Source: Pogonophryne albipinna
Lineage: Eukaryota; Chordata; Actinopteri; Perciformes; Artedidraconidae
Assembly: GCA_028583405.1 (NCBI GenBank)
Contig: CM053251.1
Coordinates: 10,675,495-10,739,494, forward strand
Direction of reading: 5' to 3'
DNA: 64,000 nt
A program made the position numbers and the translations under genes. Numbering within the stretch: position 1 is the first letter of the stretch; each line of letters starts with the position of its first letter. Below the pieces are notes generated by a model. It searched no databases. It was not told the DNA's origin and saw only the letters and a list, made by a program, of their open reading frames with translations. Positions 36,001-47,869 of the stretch are shown one piece after another.

Positions 36001-39000
36001 TGTGAGGAGCTACATCTGTCCTTTTCATTTTTGTTTCGCCACTTTGAAATACTATCCATCTTCATCTAATGGATCCAAAAAGGTAATATCTGCTTTTCAC
36101 AACTCTTATATCTTCTTCTGGTTTGGAGAGAAGAGCTTGTGCACATAGAGCGTCTATTTTCCAAAACACCTGGTCCGAGAAAACAAGCCATAGGGGATCT
36201 TCAAATGTTTCGTGACATTCGTTTGCAGCAACACATACAGTAATGCAATGCAGACATGAAGGGAAAGAAGGGATGACGGGCTGCCTACACTGGCATTAGT
36301 TTGGTTAGACACAGCAGTGAGCAGCAAGTGGGCAGAGATGGACTGACCCGGCTTCTGCAAAGCTTATAGGTTTGCTTTACAAGATTTCTGAACAATAGGA
36401 AGGACATTTGCGAGTGCATTTCAGGCCCTGCTCCTTTATACATGCCCTTCAGCAAATATATTTTTCTCTTTTGCCAGCTTTTGCATTATTAAAACAAACC
36501 AGAAATAAGTGAAAAATAACCAAACCATCAATTGTACTTACTGATTCAGACGAGCCAAAGACTATTAGTCCAGCAGCAAGTCCTCAAAAAAGGCTTTAGT
36601 TTTCGAGATACCCCTACCCGAGGTAGAACAAATGACAATAATGATTTTTCTTATCTTTAGGGTCTCCCATTAATGAAATTGATTGTTGTTGTTCTTTAGA
36701 ACTACCCCAATCCCTGAAAAAGAGCCAAATTAGACCAGGCCGAAGATGGCAAAGGTGACAAAAAAGCCCATAACTTCAGAATGACAACTCTTTTCCTCTT
36801 CAGATGTGCCGAGATATTAACCAGGTGGCTGTCCTACATCACTAAATAGTCCGACAATTATTTAACTAAAAAAATACTGAATTATTATGTCCTGTAAAGT
36901 TAGCTTTAGTTTAGACGGAAATTGTACTTTTGGTGATAGGAACATAGGACTCAATCACTTTTCTCTAATTTATCAGAAAAACAGAAATCCCTAAAAAATA
37001 TAGCATTACTGAATTGTCTAGGGTGCTATTGAACACTAACCAGTAGTTGTATGGAAATATCTGGTACAGTTCTATTGCAAATGAGATTTCTTTAGACATA
37101 GGCCTACCTCTTCTCTGATACAGTCAAATTCCGAATGGGGGATAAGTGGCACTAGCCTATAAGTTAAGAATGCTCACTCTGATGGTCATTATATTTGGAG
37201 AGGGAAATACCAGGTGGCTGAACTACATCACCAAATAGCAGAGGTGTGGACTCGAGTCACATGACTTGGACTCGAGTCACCAATTTGATGACTTGAGACT
37301 CGACTTGACAAAATCACAAAACACTTGTGACTCGACTTGGACTTGAACACCAATGACTCGGGACTTGACTTGGACTTGAGCCTTCTGACTTGAGGTGACT
37401 TGATCATTTAATTCAGAGGTCTCCAACACACCGATCGCGAGCTGCCGCTAGAAGAGAAGACTCCCGTCGGGCAGAGCAGAATCTTCAGCCGCTCCTCCTA
37501 CTCTTGCTGAGAATCCTTGCAGGCAGGGGCGGGACTTTATTTAGCTGGGCCACCATGTGGCCAATCATATGCGAGGACACACTAGGATCATACCATTATG
37601 TGAAAGAAGGGTGGGGGGCACAGCAGGTGTAGTGGTACAGGCCAGCTGCACAGAGCGACGGGGAGACGGATTTAAATGCAAGTGCGTCGGAAAAAGTCAA
37701 GAAATTAGCGAAAACCGAAAAAAGAAGCAGCATCTGGCTGCTTTTCAATGATATTGGAGAAAGCAAAGCTGAGTTCAGGATTTGTAAAATGAAAATAACC
37801 TTTTTTGGTTACCTTTATTTTGGTAACCACTCAGGATTTACTGTCAGAGGTGGGAGAAGTTCAGATCTTGTACTTGAGTACAAAAGTACCAGAGTGTAGG
37901 AATACTCGGTTACAATAAAAAGTCCTGCATTCAAAATGTTACAAGTAAAAGTAGAAAAGTATTAGCATCAAAATATAGTTAAAGTACCACCTGCAGAGGG
38001 ATCTAGATGCAGGTGTTCTTTTCCCCATAGAGACCTCCTGGCTGCACATTATCCCTTGCATAAAGATAGATTGTGGGTCCCTTACAACATGTTGTACACA
38101 GTGGAAATAAACATTGTGGTCACCTCAACATCAGGGATCTTATACATCAAACTCCTTCTGAATCAAACCGTCACGGTAGCCTTACCTTACTGATCCCTCT
38201 TAAAATAGAAAAAAAACATGTTACTTTACCAGCAGAGAGAAAATTGATTATTACATTATTAATGTGACTAATAAAGAGCAATTTGATTATTAAGTATTAT
38301 TCTGTTGATCGATGTCATTACATTTGGTGAAAAACACATAATGACTTGTTTATGACTCGTTTTGTCAAAGTTTAGGGCTTGGACTTGACTTGAGACTTGC
38401 CCATCCTGACTTGAGACTCGACTTGGACTTGAGCGCAAAGACTTGAGACTTGACTCGGACTTGCAAAACAATGACTTGGTCCCACCTCTGCCAAATAGTC
38501 AGAATAAGAGTAACCCAATAAAATAAAGTGTATTAGTTCTAAATGGCAAGCCTCTTAAACATAGGTACAGGTTTTATTGAAACTGGAACCTTAATTCAAA
38601 GTACAGTATACAATTCATCAAATAATTCTGTGAGAGGTCAAGTATATAGATACTAGAATATAATGTTAAATGTCAGGTTCCTCAGAAACGTTAGGGGACA
38701 CATGTTGACATTCTGCACAGCAGGTGCAGAACTCCGTACAGGGAAGTCCAACAGAGAGGCACTGGCACTTTCCACTCTCTCCACACTTTGCACCTTTGCA
38801 ATACAAGTGAGTAATGTCTCTCACTTCTCTAGGTGCTAGAGTTTTGTAAGTAGCACTGGTTGAATGGCCCCATCTCTGACAATCCACCCCTTGCCAACAG
38901 GACTCCATAACAAGGGTTTGGGTTCGGCTGTGACACCATATCGCTGTCTGAAATATTGCTCTTTTGTACATGTTGTTGAAATGCATCCTCTGTTGGCGGC

Positions 39001-42000
39001 AGATTTTCCGAGGCTGCATCTGTTGTTGATGCAATTATGAACCTCAGTTCATACAAGTTTGTGCACATCAGTCCAATTTCCTTTTTCTTTTTTCCATATG
39101 CAGAAGCCCCAATTCTCTTGCGACTGGCAAAGACTCTTCCAAGCTGGCAGAGAGTCCAAAATGGGCCAGATCTTTGAGCTCGTTGAGATGGGTCTTGAGT
39201 TTGGTGAATGCTGTTGTCTTTCCTATTCTGTACAAACTACTTGTTTTGCCATAGCCAGTGAGTGCATGACATGCTGGTAGACAGTTAGACATGTCTTTTC
39301 CAATTGTCTCACATATGGTGTTGGTGGGAACATAATATCTCTCATTCCATGGCCTGCAGCATGTACACTAGAGATGAACCAAACATGTATTGCATAATAT
39401 ATGAGCTGTACTTCCACACCTGTGTCATCAGACCTCACAATGATGCGGGAATATGACTCTGCAAGATGTATGGCATGGAGCTCCATCCTTGTGTCTGCCT
39501 CCTCCTGATCACTGTACAGTGATGTCAAACTGCTGCTGTGATATAATGAGCATATATCACAGCCTGAAGTGAGCTATTGCTTTTATAAAACGGTTACTAA
39601 GTGTGGCAATATGAAAGAAAAATACACACTCTAATTTAAATAGTTTTTATTAGTAAATAATGATGTTCAAAATAAAATAGTCCCTCCGTTGCCTTCTGCA
39701 CGAAACATAGTGCGAGGTGGTTGCTATGCAACAACACTAACAGCTAGCGAACATATTAGACAGAGAGCGTTGATCCATTATTTGGCTATTTATTTACATT
39801 CATTTGTATGTTGCCGTTTATTGTGCACCCACTGAAAAACTGTCCAGCATCAGTAGAATGGCTTACGAGGTTACTTGTATAGGTTGAGGTTGTTCTAGGC
39901 TGTTGCTTGGCGTGGTGAGAATATTGCTCCACTTTCTCCGGTCCCCGAGATTCGGCTTCCAGTAGCTCTGGAGAGAGCTTTCGCATCTGTGGCCACTAAC
40001 GGTCATCATTTCTCTGCTTTGTTTCAAGACCCGCATCAGAAAGCTTTTGCATGGTGGTAATTTTCCAGTTGGTCTACCTGCTCTTCACGTAGCTCTGCAT
40101 GTCGTCGTTTAGGTGCTTTTATTTTCTGGAGATAGGCACTCCTCAATCCACTCCTCCATAGTAAGACCCCCCCGGAGGTCGAAGTTAATCTTAAATGTTT
40201 CCATTTTATGCTTTGTAAGTTTGTTTCGTAACGGAAGAAATGTAAATATATTTCTAAAACTGACAAGTCAAATCAAGCAATCTGATTGGTCGATAGCGTT
40301 TTTGCGGACCTCTTTGATTACAGATTTGAAAACATCGTTGCTTGCTTTAAAAGTAGCACAATTCATTATGTCAAACCTTGGAAAGTATCTAGATATCCCT
40401 GCCCTAATGCCAAAGGAACTGCACACTGAATATGTTTTGCCGTTTGATGTCTATGTCTGGACCGCTGCGTAAAAAGGAGGGTTTCTGCCCCGTTACTTCA
40501 AGCAGTTTGCTTTTCAGCCCAACTGTATACTGTTTTTCTCAGGCGCGGAGGGATACTGACTTGTTGTGAAAAGTAACTTACAATTCTACCCGTGGTATAC
40601 GCTCAGTATATCTAAGAACCAATCAGATTGCTTGATTTGACTTGTCCGTTTTATAAATATATATATATATAATATGTGCCAAACACTCTGAACGGGGGTG
40701 TCAATGCAGGTGCATTTAAAAAAGTGCTGATCTGTAATGAGGACCCAGCTCTGAAGAATAACACAAGTGTTATAACCTAAAGCAAAACAAGTGTCCCAAA
40801 CTACAGGAAGTACTTGAGGAGTAGTGGAAACAAGACTGCACTGTGCATGTTTGTGAGCAGCTACATTGTCACTGCTGCCCCACAGAGACTACACGATGTG
40901 ACGAAGGGGAGGAGGTGAAGAGCATCTGCACAGCAGGAGTCAGCAGTTTAACATCACTGTACAGTGATCAGGAGGAGGCAGACACAAGGATGGAGCTCCA
41001 TGCCATACATCTTGCAGAGTCATATTCCCACATCATTGTGAGGTCTGATGACACAGGTGTGGAAGTACTGCTCATATATTATGCAAGCAAATACATGTTT
41101 GGTTCATCTCTAGTGTACATGCTGCTGGCCATGGAATGAGAGAGAGATATGTCCCCATCAACACCATATGTGGGGAACATTGGAAAATACATAATAATAA
41201 TAATAATAATAATACATTGTATTTGTAAAGCACCTTTCATTGCTAAAAGCAATCCCAAAGTGCTACAGGAGGTGTAAGAAACAAACAAAATAAACAAAAG
41301 TTTAATCAAAGGCCTTTTTTTAAAGGAAAGGTTTTCAGGCCTTTCTTGAAGGCTTCAGTGGTCTGTGGAGTCCTCAGGTGGTCTGTGGAGTCCTCATGTG
41401 GTCTGGGAGTCCTCAGGTGGTCTGTGGAGTCCTCATGTGGTCTGGGAGTCCTCAGGTGGTCTGGGAGTCCTCATGTGGTCTGGGAGTCCTCAGGTGGTCT
41501 GGGGAGTCCTCAGGTGGTCTGGGAGGGAATTCCACAGATGAGGAGCAGCTGCACAGAAAGCCCGATCCCCCATTGTGCGGCGTTTGGTCCTGGGGAGGTG
41601 AAGCAGATGGTTTGTTGTGGAATGGAGGTTGCGTGTGGAGGTTTTTGATGTGAGTAGTTATTTGAGGTATGAAGGAGCATTCCCGTGGATGCACTGATGG
41701 GCGAGCAGTGAGATCTTGTATTCAATCCTGAATGAGCCAGGATGCCAGTGGAGGGAATGAAGGACAGGTGTGATGTGGTTGTACTTTCTCACCCTCATCA
41801 GGATCCTAGCGGCACTGTTCTGTATGTATTGGAGCTTCTGAAGGCTCCCGCTTGGAGTCCCGTTACAATAGTCAAGCCTTGAGGAAACGAAGGCATGGAC
41901 CAGCTGTTCAGCATCTGACAGGAGTTTTGCAATGTTCCTGAGGTGGTAGTAGGACGTTTTGCACAGGTGTTTGATGTGGGTGTCAAAGGTCAGATGTCGG

Positions 42001-45000
42001 TCAAATCTTACACCTAGGTTGGTAACCGGAGAGGGGTATGTTTTGGCCAGAAAAGGTGATGTGGGTTATGGGGGATGACTGGACCTGGTTTGGTGTGCCA
42101 ACTAAAATAGCCTCTGTTTTGGAGCTATTTAGCAGCAGGAAGTTTTGTTGCATCCAAGCCTTTATCTCCTCAATGCAGGTGTTAAAGGATGTTGATGGGA
42201 AAGGTGATGATGATGGTGACAGTGAGGATGCATGTGGGATAGGGTCTGTCTTTATATATAGCTGCGTGTCATCAGCATAGCAATGGAATGATATTCCATG
42301 CTGGCTGATGACACAGCCAAGGGGAAGAGTGTACAGGGTGAACAGAGTGGGCCCAAGGACCGACCCTTGAGGGACACCACGGGTGACAGGGTGTGTCTGG
42401 GACCTCGCACCTCCCAAGGAGACATACTCTGTTCTTACAGACAGGTAGGACTGGAACCAGCTCAGGGCGGAGTCAGAGAGTCCGATGGTGTGTTTGAGGC
42501 GCTGAAGGAGGATGTTATGGCCGACAGTGTCGAATGCTGCAGTCAGATCCAGGAGGATGAGGAGAGATGGGGAACCAGTGTCAGCCGCCATCAGCAGGTC
42601 GTTTGTGAACCTGACCAGAGCTGTTTCAGTGCTGTGGGCGGAACGGAAACCGGACTGGAATTTCTCAAAGAGGCCGTTTAGTTGGAGATGGTCCTGAAGC
42701 TGGGCGGCAACTACAGGTCTAACTGTCTACCACCATGTCATGCACTCACTGGCTGTGGCACAACAAGTAGTTTGTACAGAATAGGAAAGACAACAGCATT
42801 CACCAAACTCAAGACCCATCTCAGCGAGCTCAAAGATCTGGCCCATTTTGGTCTCTCTGCCAGCTTGGAAGAGTCTTTGCGCTTCTGCTATATGGAAAAA
42901 AGAAAAAGGAAATTGGACTGATGTGCACAAACTTGTATGAACTGAGGTTCATAATTGCATCAACAACAGATGCAGCCTCGGAAAATCTGCCGCCAACAGG
43001 GGATGCATTTCAACAACATGTAAAGAGCAATGTTTCAGACAGCGATATCGTGTCACAGCCCAAACCCAAACCCTTGTTATGGAGTCCTGTTGGCAAGGGG
43101 TGGATTGTCAGAGATGGGGCCATTCAACCAGTGCTACTTACAAAACCCCAGCACCTACAGAAGTGAGAGACATTACTCACTTGTATTGCAAAGATGCAAA
43201 GTGTGGAGAGAGTGGAAAGTGCCAGTGCCTCTCTGTTGGCCTTCCCTGTACGGAGTTCTGCACCTGCTGTGCAGAATGTCAAAATGTGTCCCCTAACGTT
43301 TCTGAGGAACCTGACATTTAACATTATATTCTAGTATCTATATACTTGACCTCTCACAGAGTTATTTGATGAATTGTACTCTGTACTTTGAATTAAGGTT
43401 CTAGTTTCAATAAAACCTGTACTATTTACACCTATGTTTAAGAAGCTTGCCATTTAGAACTAATACACTTTATTTTATTGGGTTACTCTTATTCTGACTA
43501 TTTGGTGATGTAGTTCAGCCACATGGTATTTCCCTATTTTCTGATAAATTAGAGAAAAGTGATTGAGTCCTATGTTCCTATCACCAAAAGTACAATTTCC
43601 GTCTAAACTAAAGCTAAGTTTACAGGACTATAATTCAGTATTTTTTTAGTTCAATAATTGTCTGACTATTTAGTGATGTAGGACAGCCACCTAGTTCATA
43701 CCTCAGCAAATCTGAAGAGGAAAAGAGTTGTCATTCTGAAGTTATGGGCTTTTTTGTCACCTTTGCCATCTTCGGCCTGGTCTAATTTGGCTCTTTTTCA
43801 GGGATTGGGGTAGTTCTAAAGAACAACCAAAAATGTTTTCCCCCAAAATAAAATTTGACAATAATCAATTTCATTAATGGGAGACCCTAAAGATAAGAAA
43901 AAGCATTGTTGTCATTTGTTCTACCTCGGGTAGGGGTATCTCAAAATCTGAGTGCCCTTCCTGCTAGACTATATGGCTTGTGAAAGCACGTCTAAATGTA
44001 TTCCCTTTGTTAAGCCCATTCCACTGAACAGACACCATGCATTGAAGATAACAGGGTAGAGTCTTTCCTAATGCACCAGGCGCCTCAGCAATTGAGGGAT
44101 TGCAGCACTTCCTCAGTGGCCTCAACACCAAACTCATCATAACCCTTTCTGGCTCTCATCATATCCTATGAAACAGTCCAAACCTATGAAGGGTAATGGG
44201 TGCTGGCTTCACAGTCACATAAGAGCTGGAGAGGGAAAGAGGCAGGCACGTAGACAAAGAGGGACTAAATTAGATTCTCTTTTGAAAAGAGCATAGAGAG
44301 AACTTCTGACCTCTCATTTGTCACCTCTGCTGCACATATTTCAAAGTATTTGAAGAGAGGGAATTATTTTGTAAAGAGGGTGAAAAGGAGCATTTTCTGT
44401 CTCATTCTGGTCTCCTGAAACTCAATGTATAATTGTGTGTGAATGGAATACATCAATAGAGTCAGGATGCTTTCTACTTTATGACATAATGACTTGATGT
44501 GAAATGAAGTTTTGAGCAGAAGGATGTGCGTGGTGAATTATGTCGGAGAAGTGAGTCAAACTCTGCAGAACATTTATTTGATAGCATGAATCCCACATTT
44601 AGCCTCATGTACAAATGATTCTGATGTTTCTACGTTTATTTAAATCAAGCATCATTAAACGCTATTAAAAACAAAAATTAAGGATTTCTTCATACGCTAA
44701 TTAAAACTACTTATCACAAAGGCACCTCCTCTCTGCTTTCTGTTTTCTGCATGCTCTCCAGTATAAAAGCACAAGAGCTTATTAGCACACAAAAGGTGGG
44801 TTCTTCTTACAAAAGCTGCTTGAAGTTATCTTTTGCTCTTTAATGAAGGATGATTAACTACAAGGCTTGATGCACATGACACTGTTAGAAAGGTGTGTGG
44901 GCCTTTCTTCGGTTGCAAGGGTTATTTAAGAAATGTGCAATAGGCTCTCGTAGGAAACAACTTCCTCTAATGAGCACACATTTTCAAGCATGTTTACATC

Positions 45001-47838
45001 TCGCTAAAACTTTACTTGTTGCACTGAAAATAATCACGACATATATACTATAACAATTGCTATATTTCTACGTTTTTGTCTATGAATTCATGCACAGGAT
45101 TGTCTGTTTGAAGCGCTGCATTCATTTTAAGATGTTCTTTCTATAGTAGGTATGAGGTGGAGGTAAGATCAAATTCAGACATAGGTTTAAACTGAAAATT
45201 CAATGACAGTGTGGCCACTTGTCCTGTTATTACAATTCCTTGGACTTCAAATACCAAATATATTTAACAGAGCTGGTAAAGAGCTAAAAAGCGGACATAT
45301 TTAAACTATTAAGACATAGGATGAAGGGACATTTAGTCAGACAATAGTCAGGAAAAGGCCAACAAGGTCGCAAAGGTTGCAAACCGTTATATTAGTTCAA
45401 GAGATGAGTTGGTAAAGAGAGAGGTCGAAACACAGCAGACCACAGGAAACCAAAGACAAATATTCACAATCTGGCTGGGAAGGAGAGGAAATGGGCTGGT
45501 TATATTCTGAAGGGCTGTTGATGGAAAGTGGAATCAAGTGAGCAGGTAAATGAGAGATTGAGAAGGATAAGTGGGGCATTTGCTGGTTATTAACGGAGGC
45601 AGAATGACAGGATTAAGGACAGATTTCATTTATTGCAAAGTGTTAGGACTATTGCAAAAACCAAGCAGCTCAAAAATATCAGATTTAAAAACAAAAAAGA
45701 AGAAGAAAAATAAAGAAATCCCATCAAGAAAAGCTTCGGAGTTTATATTTTCATCTGGGAGATGCTGATATGAAACCATTGTTACAAAATTAGCGACAGT
45801 TCCAGTTTTACGCCGAAGAGGGAAGTTGACCCCGAAGCTTGACGACGTATCTGCTTCATTTAGCTGGTTTTGAATTGGGCTAATGCATGAGATCTTTTTT
45901 AAATGTATTATAAAACAGTGGGCTAGCAAATTCACACTTTTTTTCCTTTGCATTTTTACTGGGCATTCATTCAATCTCAATGTAGACATGTTTTCAAAAC
46001 AGTATCTGTCTATGTACGTAAAAATAAGTTTACACATAAAAGAGATAAGCGATTTCAAATGTGGCTTCGACTTCAGCAAGAACACAGCATGATGTTCATC
46101 TAATAATTCTTTGTTCTGCCAAAAAGATTTGGAGGAAAACTTTATACACTGAAAAAACTGAAGCATTGACTTTAGTTACATGTTTTATGTCAACACATTT
46201 TACATCACTGTATGAGGTTAGTTGAAAGCAATAATATTAAGTTGAACCTATTAAAACTTAAGATTATTGCTTTCAACTAACCTAATACAGTTATGTGAAA
46301 TCTGTTTACATGATACATTTAATTAAAGTCAATGCTTCAGTGTTTTCAGTGTAGTTGCCTGTATGCTAATTGAACATGTTCTTTCTAGCAAACAAAGTGC
46401 CTTAGAGTTGGAGCTTAGGCAGATACTTAATTAACAACATTTCCTCATAATGCTGATTAAAAGTAACATCTCTCCCAAAATACATTTGCTCTTACAAAAT
46501 AGTAAAATTAGTAGAAAGTAGAATATTTGTGTTAATCATGTGGACATGTTTTACTGTGCTTCCAAGGTGACCGTCCAAGCCACCTGTATAACACTGACAG
46601 CCATGAGTGGGGACCGCTGTTACGTCACAATCTACCCTCTGAAATCTCTGCGCCACCGCACCCCGAGAGTAGCCATGATTGTCAGCATCTGCATTTGGAT
46701 CGGTACGTTCTGCTCATTTAATGAAAAACTCTCTCCCACCATTTCCCCTAAGTAGATTTAATCTTCCTGTTTTAATTAATTCACCACTGAGTAAATGAAT
46801 AATTAGGACCAATTGTATATGAAGTAGGCACGGGAATTAGCATTTATGATGATTTCATCTACTTCAACTAACACATTCATCGTCCTTTCACAGGCTCTTT
46901 CATTCTGTCAACCCCAATTTTAATGTACCAGCGTATAGAGGAGGGTTACTGGTACGGGCCGAGGCAGTACTGCATGGAGAGGTTCCCCTCAAAGACACAC
47001 GAGAGGGCTTTCATCCTCTACCAGTTTATTGCTGCCTACCTGCTGCCTGTCCTCACCATTTCCTTCTGCTACACTCTGATGGTGAAGCGGGTGGGCCAGC
47101 CCACTGTGGAGCCTGTAGACAACAACTATCAGGTATGCACAGGGTTCGTTTTGCTAATTAAAAGTGTAAAAGCTCTTTTGTTCTATATACTGGGACTGTC
47201 TGTACCTTTATAATACTTCTTAACTTTCTTTAATTTTGTCCGCCTTTGAAAGTGTCTTTTAAAACACCTTCCTTTTAAGAATTGTTGAATAATAACATTG
47301 GATTTAATGACTTCTGTAAAAGGTGTCACTCAAAACAAACCAAGATAAGTATAACCAAACTACGCAGTTACCCTTAGCTCTATGCAGCGTCAGTGTCTCT
47401 CAGTTATTTGATTTAGATTTAAAGCCTGAAACTTGATTTAGCTCCTGCTCCCCACTCTGATAGTGATTTCTGAAAAATCACTATCTGCTCCCTGCTCTGC
47501 ACCAAATGAGAAGCAGACAAAGTTAATGACTAGCTGGCGAACATATTGGAACATTCAGCATGAGCCGGATGTTTCACTCAGAGATTGGTAGAGACAAAAA
47601 GTAGAGATAAAATCATCAGGTGGTCAAAATACTCTGTTTGGTATTTCACTTTAACTCTCCTAACAACATATTTAACATACACAGACTAGATCCCTAGAGA
47701 CCCCAATAGCAAACCACTGTAAAAAAAAAAAACATCATCATAGGGAGCGTTAATGAAATCCTTTTCAAAACATTATTATGTTTAACATGAACATAAACAT
47801 AATTTCTGTGTTTGAATGAAGGTTTGTAGTATTAAAAC

Positions 47839-47869
<31 letters not shown>

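Larger units (their letters stand above)
36565..39537 (-). mobile_element. Left arm of inverted duplication: TE-derived gene copy
   Basis: Complementary to 40941-43975 over its length once later insertions are removed. On the minus strand it encodes a decayed protein: [20 protein letters not shown] and [12 protein letters not shown] (39223-39528), then [20 protein letters not shown] and [17 protein letters not shown] (39068-39292), and a Cys-rich C-terminus ending NVSEEPDI (38666). Frameshifts separate the parts. The non-coding 3' sequence runs out to about 36565. It carries about 226 bp (36990-37215) absent from the right arm, and a 1252-bp hAT insertion. Confidence 0.75.
40795..43321 (+). 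pseudogene. TE-linked protein with EADT/SDDT motifs and Cys-rich end (right copy)
   Basis: Three plus-strand pieces: [16 protein letters not shown] (about 40795-40855) and, in another frame, the [20 protein letters not shown] segment (40843-41139); after the LINE insertion [20 protein letters not shown] (42682-42921), then [20 protein letters not shown] and the Cys-rich C-terminus (to stop 43319-43321). Here the LTGCGTTS motif is closer to family consensus than the left copy's TGYGKTS. Frameshifts and the LINE make it non-functional. Confidence 0.55.
40681..43975 (+). mobile_element. Right arm of inverted duplication: TE-derived gene copy
   Basis: From about 40941 to 43975 this is the reverse complement of the left arm (36565-39537), interrupted by an L2-like LINE at about 41187-42712. 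It also has some 250 bp of upstream coding-like sequence missing from the left arm ([20 protein letters not shown], about 40795-40855). The 3' non-coding part, with TACCTCGGGTAGGGGTATCT near the outer end, matches the left arm closely, so the duplication is fairly recent. Confidence 0.75.
32867..46566 (+). other. Intron 2 of the kisspeptin receptor gene
   Basis: Donor GTAAAG at 32867 and acceptor TGCTTCCAAG ending 46566. It is 13.7 kb, over half of the gene's span. From 32867 to about 36564 and from about 43976 to 46144 I see no recognisable feature; between them lies the inverted transposon-gene duplication with its later insertions, and a small palindromic MITE sits 213 bp before exon 3. 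Confidence 0.9.

Noticed and set aside
45630..46166. 178-codon minus-strand ORF in receptor intron 2
   Set aside because: No domain or motif recognised; AT-rich composition and a poly-Phe run; one end overlaps the MITE at 46147. Treated as chance.
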